Source: Chloroflexota bacterium
GTDB lineage: Bacteria; Chloroflexota; Dehalococcoidia; SM23-28-2; RBG-16-64-32
Reading direction: 5' to 3'
DNA: 64,000 bases
Assembly (NCBI GenBank): GCA_029262695.1
Contig: JAJCYV010000022.1
Coordinates: forward strand, 175,787 to 239,786
Shown: positions 24,849 through 33,909 of the stretch, one piece after another
Layout of the letters: each line of letters begins with the position of its first letter
How positions within the stretch are numbered: position 1 is the stretch's first letter
The notes under the pieces: generated by a model
What the model was told of the DNA's origin: nothing
Database searches by the model: none
Seen by the model: the letters and a program-made list of their open reading frames with translations, nothing else
Position numbers and translations under genes: made by a program

Positions 24849-26078
24849 ATGTCCCATACGAACATCAAAATGTACGGCACCGTCTGGTGCAGCGACTGCA
24901 AGCGCGCCAAGAAGTTCTTTGGCGAGCAGCGCGTCCACTACGACTTCATCGACATCGACGAAGACCCGGAGGGGCTCAAGATCGTCGAAGAAGTGAACGA
25001 GGGCAAGCAGATCATCCCGACTATCCTCTTCGACGACGGATCGAATCTCGTGGAGCCTTCGAACGCGGAGTTGGCGCAGAAGCTGGGCCTCCAGACGAAG
25101 GCTCAGAACAGCTTCTACGACCTGATCGTCGTCGGCAGCGGCCCCGCCGGGCTGACAGCGGCCCTCTATGCCGCGCGCGAAGGCATCGAGACGCTCGTCA
25201 TCGAGCGCGGCGGCGTCGGCGGCCAGGCCGGCGTCACGGAGCGGCTGGACAACTTCCCGGGCTTCCCCGAAGGAATCAGTGGCGACGAGTTCGCGGACCG
25301 GCTGCGGCGGCAAGCGGAGCGCTTCGGCGTCGAGATCCTCTCCGCGCAGGAGGTCACGAAGATCGACGTCGACGAGCCTTACCGCCGCGTGCACACCAGC
25401 GACGGTACCGAGTACCGCGCCTTCGCCGTGTTGCTGGCGCTGGGTTCGACCTACCGTCGGCTGGGCATCCCGGGCGAGGAGGACTTCATCGGCGCCGGCG
25501 TGCACTTCTGCGCCACCTGCGACGGCGCCTTCTACCGCGACAGGGACGTGATGGTGGTCGGCGGCGGCAACTCCGCCGGCGAGGAGAGCATCTTCCTCAC
25601 GAAATTCGCGAAGAAGGTAACGATCGTCACGCGGGACCCGCAGATGACCGCTAGCCGCATCATCGCTGAGAAGGTTGAGGCCCACCCGCAGATCGATGTG
25701 ATCACCAGCGCCTCGCCGTCGGAGTTCCGGGGCGAGGACCGCCTGGAGACAGTCATCGTCAAAGACGTCAACTCGGGCGACGAGACCGAGATGCAGCCTT
25801 CGGGCGTCTTCGTCTTCATCGGCCTCTCACCCAACACCGGCTTCGTCCGGGACCTGGTGAAGACAGACGAGTTTGGCTTCATCGTGGCCGAAGGCAACCT
25901 TGAGACGTCGCTCCACGGCGTGTTCGCCGCCGGTGACACTCGCTGTGGGAGCACGAAGCAAGCCGCCTCTGCCGCCGGTGAAGGCGCCGCCGTCGCGCTC
26001 GGCATCCGCAAGTATCTGGAGAGCCACGCCAGCGGAATGCCACGCAACGAAGAAGTAGAAGCGGTCGCCGCGTCCTAG
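24849..26078 (+). CDS. Glutaredoxin-like domain fused to thioredoxin reductase
   Basis: A 409-residue fusion. Residues 1-80 form a glutaredoxin/NrdH-like fold (MYGTVWCSDCKRAKKFF, redox pair Cys14/Cys17, IPTILFDDGS). Residues 90-395 are a thioredoxin reductase: FAD motif GSGPAGLTAALYAAREG, active-site CATC (Cys221/Cys224), NADPH motif GGGNSAGEE, and GVFAAGDTR near the end. The joined domains could pass electrons from NADPH to the N-terminal disulfide within one chain. It is a single gene with a ribosome site (GGGAGG). Confidence 0.92.
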   Translation: MSHTNIKMYGTVWCSDCKRAKKFFGEQRVHYDFIDIDEDPEGLKIVEEVNEGKQIIPTILFDDGSNLVEPSNAELAQKLGLQTKAQNSFYDLIVVGSGPAGLTAALYAAREGIETLVIERGGVGGQAGVTERLDNFPGFPEGISGDEFADRLRRQAERFGVEILSAQEVTKIDVDEPYRRVHTSDGTEYRAFAVLLALGSTYRRLGIPGEEDFIGAGVHFCATCDGAFYRDRDVMVVGGGNSAGEESIFLTKFAKKVTIVTRDPQMTASRIIAEKVEAHPQIDVITSASPSEFRGEDRLETVIVKDVNSGDETEMQPSGVFVFIGLSPNTGFVRDLVKTDEFGFIVAEGNLETSLHGVFAAGDTRCGSTKQAASAAGEGAAVALGIRKYLESHASGMPRNEEVEAVAAS

Positions 26079-26232
26079 GCGACCTGGGCGGGCTGCGGAG
26101 AAGACGCACCCGGCGTAGCGGGCCTCAGCGACGCAGGGCTCTGCCTGACACGGCTCGCTGATCGCGCGTGCTATTATTCGCGATTAGTCCGATAGCTGCG
26201 CATATCTACCGAGCTACGGAGGGGGCAATCCA

Positions 26233-27573
26233 ATGCTTTCCAGACTACGAAGCCCGTGGACCTGGGCCGTACTACTTGGGGTTGTGGCGATCGTCGCGGT
26301 CGTGGTCATCGCGGTCAGCGGCGGCGGGTCGGATGAAGACGGCCCGGCCGTCGGGCACATCGATCGCAGCCCAAGCACTCCCATCGAGATTAACGCGGGG
26401 GTGCCGATCGTCATCGGTGTCTCCACCGCTCTGACCGGCTCCGCCGGAGGGCGAGGCGCTGAATACCGCGATGCCGTAATCACAAGCGTCAACCGCTGGA
26501 AAGAGATCAACGGCGACCAGATCGCCGGCCACGACATCGAGATCTGGTCTGAGGACGACGGCTGCACGGCGGCGGACCACACGAGAATCGCGGCGACGCG
26601 TCTGCTCGGGCTGGAAGGCCTGGTCGGAGTAGTCGGGCCGCAGTGCAGCGGCGGCGCCCAGTCTGTCATCCGCACCTACTACCCGGACGCCGGCGTCGTG
26701 ACGATCTCCGGCTCGGCCACCAAGACAGACCTCACGACGGACCAGACGCGGAATGGGTTCTTCTTCCGCACCGCTTACCGAAACGACCTCGAGGGCACTC
26801 TTATTGGCCTGTTCACCGTTCAACTTGGCGCGGAATTGGTCTACGTGATCGACGACAACGAGCCGTTCGGGCGCGACCTGGCGAACGCGGCAGCAACTCT
26901 GATGAGGGACGGGGATGTTGACGTCACCCGCAGGAGCATTGACCAGGGAACGGTGGACTTCAGCGCCCTCGCCGCGGAGATAGCCGCGGACAACCCCGGC
27001 TTCGTCGTCTTCACCGGCTTCAACCCGGAGGCAGCGCTCCTCTACCGGCAGATTCGTGACGCCGGCTACGACGGCCTCTTCGGCGCGGGCGACGCGGCGG
27101 CCTCCGTAGCGAACTTCGTGGAGCCGGTCGGCGCTGCAGAGGCGGAAGGAGTACTGTTCTCCGGCTGCCAGTACCCACTGTCCGCGGACTTCCTGGGGCA
27201 CTTCGTGGACCTGCACGGCTACGAGCCCGGCGCCACCTTCACGGCCCAGTATGCAGACGCCGCCACAGTGCTGCTTGACGCGGTTAAGATGGTCGCCACG
27301 GACGAGAGTGGCACGCTGGTGATCCAGCCCACAGGGCTGCGGGACGCTGTTCGCGCAATCAACATTGCGGACGGCATCTCCGGCGCTCTGGCCTTCGACT
27401 CCAATGGCGACCGCGTCCCGAAGCCCGGTGATGATCTTTCAGACGTGCAGAACACCGCTCTGGAGGCCCAGGAAGATATCTTCACAACGCTCGGTCTCAT
27501 CCCCTGTCAGGTCCAGGGCGGAGAACTCGTCGCTCTGGGCGGGCCCGGCGCGGGTGAGATTGATCTTCCCTGA
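26233..27573 (+). CDS. Membrane-anchored ABC-type substrate-binding protein (branched-chain amino acid type)
   Basis: A 446-residue protein. One N-terminal membrane helix (about 10-29) acts as signal anchor, and there is no lipobox. The rest is a type I periplasmic-binding fold of the LivJ/UrtA family: IVIGVSTALTGSAGGRGAEYRDAV, GVVGPQCSGGAQSV, RTAYRNDLEGTLIG and GFVVFTGFNPEAALLYRQIR. Such proteins deliver amino acids, urea or similar ligands. No ABC permease or ATPase gene is near; the next gene is an MMPL exporter 57 bp downstream, perhaps cotranscribed. Confidence 0.88.
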   Translation: MLSRLRSPWTWAVLLGVVAIVAVVVIAVSGGGSDEDGPAVGHIDRSPSTPIEINAGVPIVIGVSTALTGSAGGRGAEYRDAVITSVNRWKEINGDQIAGHDIEIWSEDDGCTAADHTRIAATRLLGLEGLVGVVGPQCSGGAQSVIRTYYPDAGVVTISGSATKTDLTTDQTRNGFFFRTAYRNDLEGTLIGLFTVQLGAELVYVIDDNEPFGRDLANAAATLMRDGDVDVTRRSIDQGTVDFSALAAEIAADNPGFVVFTGFNPEAALLYRQIRDAGYDGLFGAGDAAASVANFVEPVGAAEAEGVLFSGCQYPLSADFLGHFVDLHGYEPGATFTAQYADAATVLLDAVKMVATDESGTLVIQPTGLRDAVRAINIADGISGALAFDSNGDRVPKPGDDLSDVQNTALEAQEDIFTTLGLIPCQVQGGELVALGGPGAGEIDLP

Positions 27574-27630
27574 TGTCTCCAAGACGCCGCCGTAAGCGCC
27601 CGGAAGTGCGCCGCGAAAGGATGCAATGAG

Positions 27631-29967
27631 ATGAGTTCACCTGCTTCTGGAGGAGGACAGTCCTTTACTTCGCGCATCGCTCTCTGGAGTGCTCGCAACC
27701 GCAAGCTCGTCGCCGGCATCTGGGCTCTCGCAGTCATCGTTGCTCTGGCAGCGTGCTCCACAATCGAGGTCAACGACAACGTCGAGCAGAAGGCACCCGG
27801 AGAGTCAGGAAAGGCCGTCGATCTCTTCAACGACAGGTTCGGTGAGGACGAGGACGCCCTCCAGGAGATCGTCACGTTCTCGCACCCGACGCTGAGCGTA
27901 GACGACCAGGCGTACGAGGACACCGTGAAGGGCCTGATGGCGGACCTCCGGGCACAGCGGGCAGAGAAGACCGAGACGCGGGACGGGACAACGGTGACAG
28001 CCAGCACGCGGATAGTCTCAGACACGACCACCCACTACGACACCGGCCTGCCCGGAGAGGCATCGCCGTTCGTCGCCGAGAATGAGACGGGCGGTGACGT
28101 CACGTTTGCGCTGGTCGCGATCGAGGGCGAGCTTGAGGAGGCGATGGACAACATCGATCCGCTCCTGGAGGCCGTGGCCGACGCAGAGGAGGCGTCCGAC
28201 GGATTCGAGATCCTGATCGGTGGCGACGCCTCGCTCAACAAGCAGATGAGCGAGATCGTCGAGGAGGACTTTGCGCAGGCCAGTCTCCTGAACCTGCCGA
28301 TAACGTTCGCGATCCTCATGATCGCATTTGGGGCCGTGGTGGCCGCGGCCGTACCGCTGGCCCTCGCCTTTACCGCGGTTGCCCTGGCGATGGCAGTCCT
28401 TGCCGTGATCAGCCAGGTGTACGCCTTGGACCAAGCATACCAACAGATCGTCCTCCTGATGGGGCTGGCCACCGGCATCGACTACTCCTTGTTCGTCATC
28501 AGCCGGTATCGCAACGAGCGCAAGGCGGGACGCTCGAAAGACGAGGCGTTGCAGGTCGCCAGCGGCACGTCGGGCAAGGCGATCGTATTCGCCGGTGCGA
28601 CGACGGTCTTTGCGGTCGCCGGCATGTTTCTTGTGAATGACCAGACCTTCGCCAGCCTCGGCCTGGCGGCGATGACCGTGGTCATCTTCGCCGTCCTCGC
28701 CGCGATGACGCTGCTGCCGGCGATGATCACCATGATGGGCGACAACGTAGACCGCCTCCGGATACCGTTCTTGCCCAGAGCGCAGCAGTGGGGGAGCGAC
28801 GTGTGGAGCAGCGTCGTCGACCGCGTGCTGAAGCGGCCGGTCATCCCTGCCGTGGTGACCGTGGTGGCACTACTGGCGCTGACGTATCCGCTGCTCACCC
28901 TCAACATCGGGTTCAACGGCGTGAAGAGCCTGCCCGAAGACGCTGAGGGCACCAGGGCGCTCGCCAGACTCGAGGAGAACTTCACGCTGGGCCTCGTCCA
29001 GCCGGCCGTCGTCGTCGTAGACGCGGGGGAGAAGCAGAACGTCTTCGCGCCGGAGATCCAGTCGTCGACGTTGGAGCTGGTGCGCCTCGTGGGCGAGGAT
29101 GTCCTATCGGACGCCAACCCCAACGCTTCCTACGGAGAGATCGCACGCGAGCCAGAGTTCAATGACGCGGGCGACACAGGGGCGTTGTTCGTTCCCCTCA
29201 ACGGTGACTCCGGGGAGCAGCGCGCCATCGACGCCGTCAACAATCTCCGCGACAACCTGATCCCGGCAGCCTTCGAGGACGGCTCTGCCGAAGCCCTTGT
29301 GACCGGCGAGACGGCCGCGAACATCGACTTCCGGGACAACATCTACGCTAAGACGCCCCTCGTCCTCGGCTTCGTGCTCGGACTGGCCTTCTTGATCCTC
29401 TTGCTCACTTTTAGATCGATCGTCATCGCCGTCAGTGCAATCGTGCTGAACCTGCTCTCCGTTGGTGCTTCCTACGGAGTGCTCGTGCTGGTGTTCCAGG
29501 AGGGATGGTTGCTGGAGGGCGTACTCAACTTCGAGGCGACCGGTATCATCGAGTCCTGGCTACCGCTGTTCGTCTTCGCGCTGGTCTTCGGGATGTCTAT
29601 CGACTACGAGATGTTCGTCATGTCGAGGATCAAGGAGAAGTACGAGCAAGGCCTCACGACGGATGAGGCGATCGCCGAGGGCGTCAAGGGCACAGCCGGA
29701 GTGATCACCAGCGCTGCGGCAATCATGATCGCGGTCTCCATGATCTTCGCGTTCACGCGGCTGCTTGGTCTTCAGCAGTTCGGTTTCGCCCTGGCGGTTG
29801 CCATCGCCGTAGATGCCACAATCATCCGCGCCTTCGTCCTGCCGACCACGATGAAGCTGCTGGGCAAGTGGAACTGGTACCTGCCATCGTGGTTGGAGTG
29901 GCTCCCGTCTCTGCCGATGTCAGAGGACGTGCCGGAACCGCCGGCGGCGCAGCAGCGGGTGACCTAG
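27631..29967 (+). CDS. MMPL/RND family transporter
   Basis: A 778-residue membrane protein with the MMPL plan: one N-terminal helix (about 27-47), an extracytoplasmic domain (48-220), a bundle of about five helices (220-370) with GLATGIDYSLFVISRYRNERKAG, a further helix and second outer domain (400-570), and a second bundle (575-750) with FGMSIDYEMFVMSRIKEKYE. The GIDYS and SIDYE motifs carry the proton-relay Asp-Tyr pairs of MmpL proteins. It probably exports lipids or hydrophobic compounds by proton antiport. It ends in a 4-bp overlap with the convergent amidase gene. Confidence 0.93.
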   Translation: MSSPASGGGQSFTSRIALWSARNRKLVAGIWALAVIVALAACSTIEVNDNVEQKAPGESGKAVDLFNDRFGEDEDALQEIVTFSHPTLSVDDQAYEDTVKGLMADLRAQRAEKTETRDGTTVTASTRIVSDTTTHYDTGLPGEASPFVAENETGGDVTFALVAIEGELEEAMDNIDPLLEAVADAEEASDGFEILIGGDASLNKQMSEIVEEDFAQASLLNLPITFAILMIAFGAVVAAAVPLALAFTAVALAMAVLAVISQVYALDQAYQQIVLLMGLATGIDYSLFVISRYRNERKAGRSKDEALQVASGTSGKAIVFAGATTVFAVAGMFLVNDQTFASLGLAAMTVVIFAVLAAMTLLPAMITMMGDNVDRLRIPFLPRAQQWGSDVWSSVVDRVLKRPVIPAVVTVVALLALTYPLLTLNIGFNGVKSLPEDAEGTRALARLEENFTLGLVQPAVVVVDAGEKQNVFAPEIQSSTLELVRLVGEDVLSDANPNASYGEIAREPEFNDAGDTGALFVPLNGDSGEQRAIDAVNNLRDNLIPAAFEDGSAEALVTGETAANIDFRDNIYAKTPLVLGFVLGLAFLILLLTFRSIVIAVSAIVLNLLSVGASYGVLVLVFQEGWLLEGVLNFEATGIIESWLPLFVFALVFGMSIDYEMFVMSRIKEKYEQGLTTDEAIAEGVKGTAGVITSAAAIMIAVSMIFAFTRLLGLQQFGFALAVAIAVDATIIRAFVLPTTMKLLGKWNWYLPSWLEWLPSLPMSEDVPEPPAAQQRVT

Positions 29968-31370
29968 ACGGGCGCGCCCGGAGCGACGAGCGGCCACGGC
30001 TGAGCCTTCTCCAGCGCCAGCGCCAGGTCCAGCAGCAGCGCGTCTTCGTGACGGCGCGCGTACGCCTGTAGACCGATCGGCAGGCCGCTCTCCGAAAGGC
30101 CGGCGGGGATTGAGATCGCCGGGTAGCCGGAAAGGTTCGCCGGGATCGTCAGCGCGCCGGCGTTGTAGGGGCTGACGGAGACTTCGCCCACCTGGTACGG
30201 CATCGGCCCCTCCGCGGCGAACGGCTCCATCGGGCTCGTCGCGCAGAGCACGACGTCGGTCTCCTCGAAGAGGTCTGCCATCGCCTCGTTCATCTCGATG
30301 CGGAACTTCTCTACGGCCGCTCCGTGTTCGGCGCGGTACATCGGCGCCGTGTCCATCCCGAAGGCGATCTCCATCGTCAGGTCGTCACGGCATTCGGGCC
30401 ACAAATCACCGAGCTCGGCGATCAGCGAGGGCAGGCCGGAGCGGGCCCAGGCCAGTCCGTTTTCCGGCACGTTCACGTCGATGTCGACGCGAGCCATGCC
30501 GGTCGCTTCGATCAGCACGTCCGCGGCCTTCGTCACGGTGCGCACGACTTCCGGGTGGACGACGGCGTTGCCGAGGTTGGCCGAGAAGGCGACGCGCAGT
30601 CCGCGCAGGTCGCACGAACCCAGGCTCGGCTCCCAGCCTTCCTCCCGGCGCGGCAGGCTGAGGGCGTCGCGCGAGTCATAGCCCGTCGTCACGTCGTACC
30701 AGCGGGCGGCGTCGCGCACACTGCGGGCCACGGTGCCCTTGACCGCCGCCAGCATGCCGTAGTCGGTGCGGGGGCCGCGCGGGATGCGCCCGTACGTGCC
30801 CTTCATGCCGATGAGGCCGGTGTAGGAAGCCGGCAGGCGGATCGATCCGCCGCCGTCACCGCCCGTTGCCAGCGGCACCAGACCGGCCGCGACCGCCGCG
30901 GAAGAGCCACCAGAGGAGCCGGCGGGCGTGCGCTCCAGGTTCCACGGGTTGCGCGTCGTGCCGTGGACCTTCGTCGATGTGTAGGCGACGAAGCCGAACT
31001 CCGACGTCGCGGACTTGCCGAGGATCACGGCGCCGGCGCCGCGCAGCCGTTCGACGTGCGTGCAGTCGGCCTCAGCGATGTCATCCTTGAAGACGAGCGA
31101 GCCGTGGCTCGTCGGCAGGCCAGCCGCGTCCTCCATATCCTTCACTAGCAGCGGTACGCCCGCGAAGAGTCCCGGGTCCTCGCCGCCCTTGATGCGCGCG
31201 TCGATCTCGGCGGCGCCTTTGCGCGCGCCCTCGGCGTCCAGAGTCACCAGCGCGTTGACCTTCGACGCCTCGATCGCCGACAGCGACGCCTCTACGGCGT
31301 CCGCCGAGCGCACCTCGCCGCGGCGGATCGCATCGGCGAGCGAGCAAGCGTCATCCAGCCAAACTTCCAT
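29964..31370 (-). CDS. Amidase (amidase-signature family)
   Basis: A 468-residue amidase-signature enzyme. The Ser-cisSer-Lys triad is visible: Lys77 in PLLVKDMED, Ser152 in [14 protein letters not shown] and nucleophile Ser176 in [13 protein letters not shown]; the 24-residue serine spacing is that of the family. It hydrolyses amides to carboxylate and ammonia. It is not GatA by context, since no gatB or gatC is adjacent, and the C-terminal half ([26 protein letters not shown]) fits amide or ester-hydrolysing members. No signal peptide. Substrate unknown. Confidence 0.92.
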   Translation of the reverse strand: MEVWLDDACSLADAIRRGEVRSADAVEASLSAIEASKVNALVTLDAEGARKGAAEIDARIKGGEDPGLFAGVPLLVKDMEDAAGLPTSHGSLVFKDDIAEADCTHVERLRGAGAVILGKSATSEFGFVAYTSTKVHGTTRNPWNLERTPAGSSGGSSAAVAAGLVPLATGGDGGGSIRLPASYTGLIGMKGTYGRIPRGPRTDYGMLAAVKGTVARSVRDAARWYDVTTGYDSRDALSLPRREEGWEPSLGSCDLRGLRVAFSANLGNAVVHPEVVRTVTKAADVLIEATGMARVDIDVNVPENGLAWARSGLPSLIAELGDLWPECRDDLTMEIAFGMDTAPMYRAEHGAAVEKFRIEMNEAMADLFEETDVVLCATSPMEPFAAEGPMPYQVGEVSVSPYNAGALTIPANLSGYPAISIPAGLSESGLPIGLQAYARRHEDALLLDLALALEKAQPWPLVAPGAPV

Positions 31371-31442
31371 CGCGACGGGAAGTATACCTTACCGGGCCAC
31401 GGCCGCGCGCATCTCGGCGGTGCCTGCGATAGTGCCTGACGA

Positions 31443-31766
31443 TTGCCGCACCGTTCACGGGGACGTCGTCCTGGCGCGACGGCTGGTGGTAGACTCTGGA
31501 CGCCACAATCGTTCGAATCGGGGGGCACGCCTAGCGGGCGAAACGCGGAGTTCACGCTGACAAAACCACCTCACAATCAGTCCGGACGAAGCACCCTCAA
31601 GAACCTAGCACTCGTCGGAGTTCTGGGAGCGCTTGGGGTCGCCACATGCGTATCGGCGGTTCTCGTGATCCCATCCATACTTACTACTGCAACCGTTATC
31701 GGATTCTCAATTGGCTTCCCGATCTTCCTGATTCGGATGTATGGGTTGATCGCCAAGTCGAGATGA
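31443..31766 (+). CDS. Small putative membrane protein (doubtful)
   Basis: The C-terminal 50 residues (LKNLALVGVLGALGVATCVSAV, VIGFSIGFPIFLIRMYGLI) could form two membrane helices. The base composition is poorer in GC than the neighbouring genes. No good start or ribosome site is visible: TTG 31443 is the only in-frame start before the helices, and its first 45 residues look like non-coding sequence. It lies between the 5' end of the amidase gene and the 3' end of the M28 gene. It may be a gene remnant. Confidence 0.3.
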   Translation: MPHRSRGRRPGATAGGRLWTPQSFESGGTPSGRNAEFTLTKPPHNQSGRSTLKNLALVGVLGALGVATCVSAVLVIPSILTTATVIGFSIGFPIFLIRMYGLIAKSR

Positions 31767-31796
31767 CGTGTGCCACAGACCCGGCCGCCGACGCAG

Positions 31797-33161
31797 TTAC
31801 GCCACTACCGCGGCGCGCATCTCGGTTGCCGAGACGCCGGCGGTGGACTCGACGATGCGGACGGCGGCGCGGGTGACCGGCACCAGGCTGGGCCGGTGGA
31901 TCTTGTCCATCGTGTCCATCGGGTCGAACAGGTAGAACGGCGCCGTCAGGTAGTTGACGATCGGCACGCCCGCGAGGTGGAAGTCGCCGCCGTCGGTCGT
32001 CGGGCGATCGCCGAAGGCGGTCGGCGGCATGATCAGCGAGCGGCCCAGGCCTTCCGCCTCGATCGCCGCCCGCACGTCCTCCTCCAGCTGCGCGATCCGC
32101 GACGTGAACCACCAGCGCGCCTCCGGGTGGCCGGTCGGGGCCAGCTCGCCGCCGGCGTCGGAGTATTCGTTCGCCGCGTGCTCCAGGTGCACCTCCAGCA
32201 CCGTGCGCTCCAACTCCGCCGCGTGATCGGCGATGAAGGACTTGGCCCCCGCGCCGCCTGCCATGTGGCCGGCGTTGAGCAGGAAGACGAGCCGGTGCGG
32301 GCGCTCCGCCTGCGGTACCCGCGACCAGTACGCCGCCTGCGCCAGCACGAGCGCGATGCCGGAGCCGTCTTCGACGGCGGAGGACCACGGCCCGTCGTGG
32401 TGCGAGCCGATGATTACGGTCTCCTCGTCGGCGCCCGGCAGCTCCCCGATGACGTTGTAGGAGTCGATCTGCCCCCGGAAGGAATCGACCTTGAGTCGGG
32501 CGCGGACGGGTCCGGACCCAAGCAGCTCACGCAGCCGTCCCCCGTCGCTGCCGCTGATCCAGACGCCGGGCAGGTCGCGCTCCAGGGCGTCGTACGGCAC
32601 GTAGTAGTCGTGGGAGTCGCCGGGATAGCCGCTGAGAGAGCCGATGAAGGCGGCGGCTCCAGCGGCCATCGACGGCTCCATGACGTCCATGATCTCGCGC
32701 CCGAAGGGGAGGATGTGCTGCGAGCCAACGAACGTGCCGCCGGGGTCATGGAACGACGTAGCCAGCCCGGCGAGGAACGCGTGAGGAATGCGCTGCAGCG
32801 GCACGTCGTACAGCGAGACCGCGCCCTTCACGCGCTCCGGCTCTGCCGCATCGAAGGCGAGGAGACCGGCTTCGACGCCGTCGGTCGGCGCGGAGTGCGG
32901 CAGCGGAAAGCACGGTACGGCGAAGCTCTGGCCGCCGGCGTCGATCGTGAGGCTGGCATCTCGCGGCTCCCAGTACGGCAGCGGAGCGGCCTCTGCGCGG
33001 ACGCTTTCAAGGCCCAGTTCGCGGAATCGCTCCTGTATCCACCCCTCGGCCCAGCGGTCGGCGGCGTATCCCGGGCGGCGCACGCCGTGCGAGAACACCT
33101 CCTCGATCCAGGCGTAGATATCGGCTTCGGGCAGGATCAGTTCGTCGCGGAGCATGGGCAA
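31797..33161 (-). CDS. M28 family metallopeptidase
   Basis: A 454-residue zinc aminopeptidase-like protein. An N-terminal segment with a PA-like insertion (about 100-215) precedes the M28 core: GSHHDGPWSSAVEDGSGIALVLAQ with His and Asp metal ligands, LEHAANE, GGDFHLAGVPIVNYL and a late HRPS. No signal peptide is seen, so an intracellular role is possible. The start may be ATG 33161 or 33155, behind GGAGG. The upstream -10 (TATAAT, minus strand) and ribosome site lie in a 36-bp sequence that is repeated 674 bp upstream. Confidence 0.88.
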   Translation of the reverse strand: MPMLRDELILPEADIYAWIEEVFSHGVRRPGYAADRWAEGWIQERFRELGLESVRAEAAPLPYWEPRDASLTIDAGGQSFAVPCFPLPHSAPTDGVEAGLLAFDAAEPERVKGAVSLYDVPLQRIPHAFLAGLATSFHDPGGTFVGSQHILPFGREIMDVMEPSMAAGAAAFIGSLSGYPGDSHDYYVPYDALERDLPGVWISGSDGGRLRELLGSGPVRARLKVDSFRGQIDSYNVIGELPGADEETVIIGSHHDGPWSSAVEDGSGIALVLAQAAYWSRVPQAERPHRLVFLLNAGHMAGGAGAKSFIADHAAELERTVLEVHLEHAANEYSDAGGELAPTGHPEARWWFTSRIAQLEEDVRAAIEAEGLGRSLIMPPTAFGDRPTTDGGDFHLAGVPIVNYLTAPFYLFDPMDTMDKIHRPSLVPVTRAAVRIVESTAGVSATEMRAAVVA

Positions 33162-33820
33162 CCTCCGGCGCGATTATAGGACAACGTTGCGCCGGTGAGT
33201 GGCGTATGCCCGACCCATAGCGGCTTGGAGGTGTCCCCTTGATATGGGATCCAGTACAGGTATCCCGTATTGTCGTATGCGCTCACGACCACGACACTCG
33301 CCCTGTTGGCGAACTCCGACAGTTCGCCTAGGCTCAGCTCCGAGCCGGGCGACAACGGCATCCCCGGGTGCGGGACGATCGCGGCAACTAGACTGTAGGA
33401 GTAGCAGTAGGAAAGGAACTTCTCGACTGTCGCGCTTGAGAGATCGCTTGCGGATCGCAGCACCCAGTAGACCCTGGGGCCGAAGTGAAGTGGGGCTTCC
33501 CCGTGACTCGTAAGCCACTTATCGCCCCTCTCTGATAGATCGTCCTCAACAACTAACACTACGTCAGGCTGTGTCAATTCCCCCACAAGTAAGCGAGCGA
33601 GCCCATGGCCACGCGGCCCGACCGAACGCATGAGAAAGGCCGAACCGAACCGATGGGCTCGCTCAGAACTGACTTCTTGCGGCACGTCAGTGAATACGCG
33701 CCCCTTGCGTTCGCCCAGATTCCCCTCAAGAAACTCACCGAAGGACTGGCCCCGGGCCAACGACTCTCTCATGTAGCTGAGCCCCGAGTCGCCCAGTTCA
33801 ATTCTTCTCATGGAATCCAC
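33137..33820 (-). CDS. Protein of unknown function in a segment bounded by direct repeats
   Basis: A 227-residue soluble protein with no family I recognise. Features include PDVVLVVEDDLSERG, RVYWVLRSASDLSSATVEKFL and ASVVVVSAYDNTGYLYWI. Codon use is clearly less GC-biased than in the flanking genes, suggesting recent acquisition. The start is GTG 33820 or ATG 33811. Its last 14 or so codons run through the right-hand copy of a 36-bp direct repeat into the M28 start region, and its own upstream region is the other copy, so it has acquired a duplicate of the M28 promoter. Real coding is supported by the long frame but not by homology. Confidence 0.55.
   Translation of the reverse strand: MDSMRRIELGDSGLSYMRESLARGQSFGEFLEGNLGERKGRVFTDVPQEVSSERAHRFGSAFLMRSVGPRGHGLARLLVGELTQPDVVLVVEDDLSERGDKWLTSHGEAPLHFGPRVYWVLRSASDLSSATVEKFLSYCYSYSLVAAIVPHPGMPLSPGSELSLGELSEFANRASVVVVSAYDNTGYLYWIPYQGDTSKPLWVGHTPLTGATLSYNRAGGCPCSATN
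33162..33197. repeat. 36-bp direct repeat, copy 1 (M28 promoter side)
   Basis: An exact copy of 33836-33871, beginning CCTCCGGCGCGATTATAGGA. On the minus strand it carries TATAAT and the CCGGAGG ribosome site of the M28 gene. Similarity extends a few bases left, with one mismatch. Confidence 0.9.
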
Positions 33821-33835
33821 AGTACCCCTCGGCAG

Positions 33836-33871
33836 CCTCCGGCGCGATTATAGGACAACGTTGCGCCGGTG
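33836..33871. repeat. 36-bp direct repeat, copy 2 (LLM gene side)
   Basis: Identical to 33162-33197. On the minus strand it supplies TATAAT and a GGAGG just upstream of the 227-residue ORF. On the + strand it ends directly before TATGCT (33872-33877), a possible -10 for the LLM oxidoreductase. Confidence 0.9.
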
Positions 33872-33909
33872 TATGCTGTGGTGCGCACACCGCAAGAGAG
33901 GGGCGCAAC

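Noticed and set aside
31505-31530. tRNA T-arm-like GTTCGAATC near the amidase gene
   Set aside because: Flanking bases do not pair to form a T-stem, and no anticodon or acceptor stem is found.
33137-33871. Insertion sequence as explanation for the repeat-bounded gene
   Set aside because: No transposase motif, no terminal inverted repeats, and a 36-bp duplication is longer than the usual target-site duplication.
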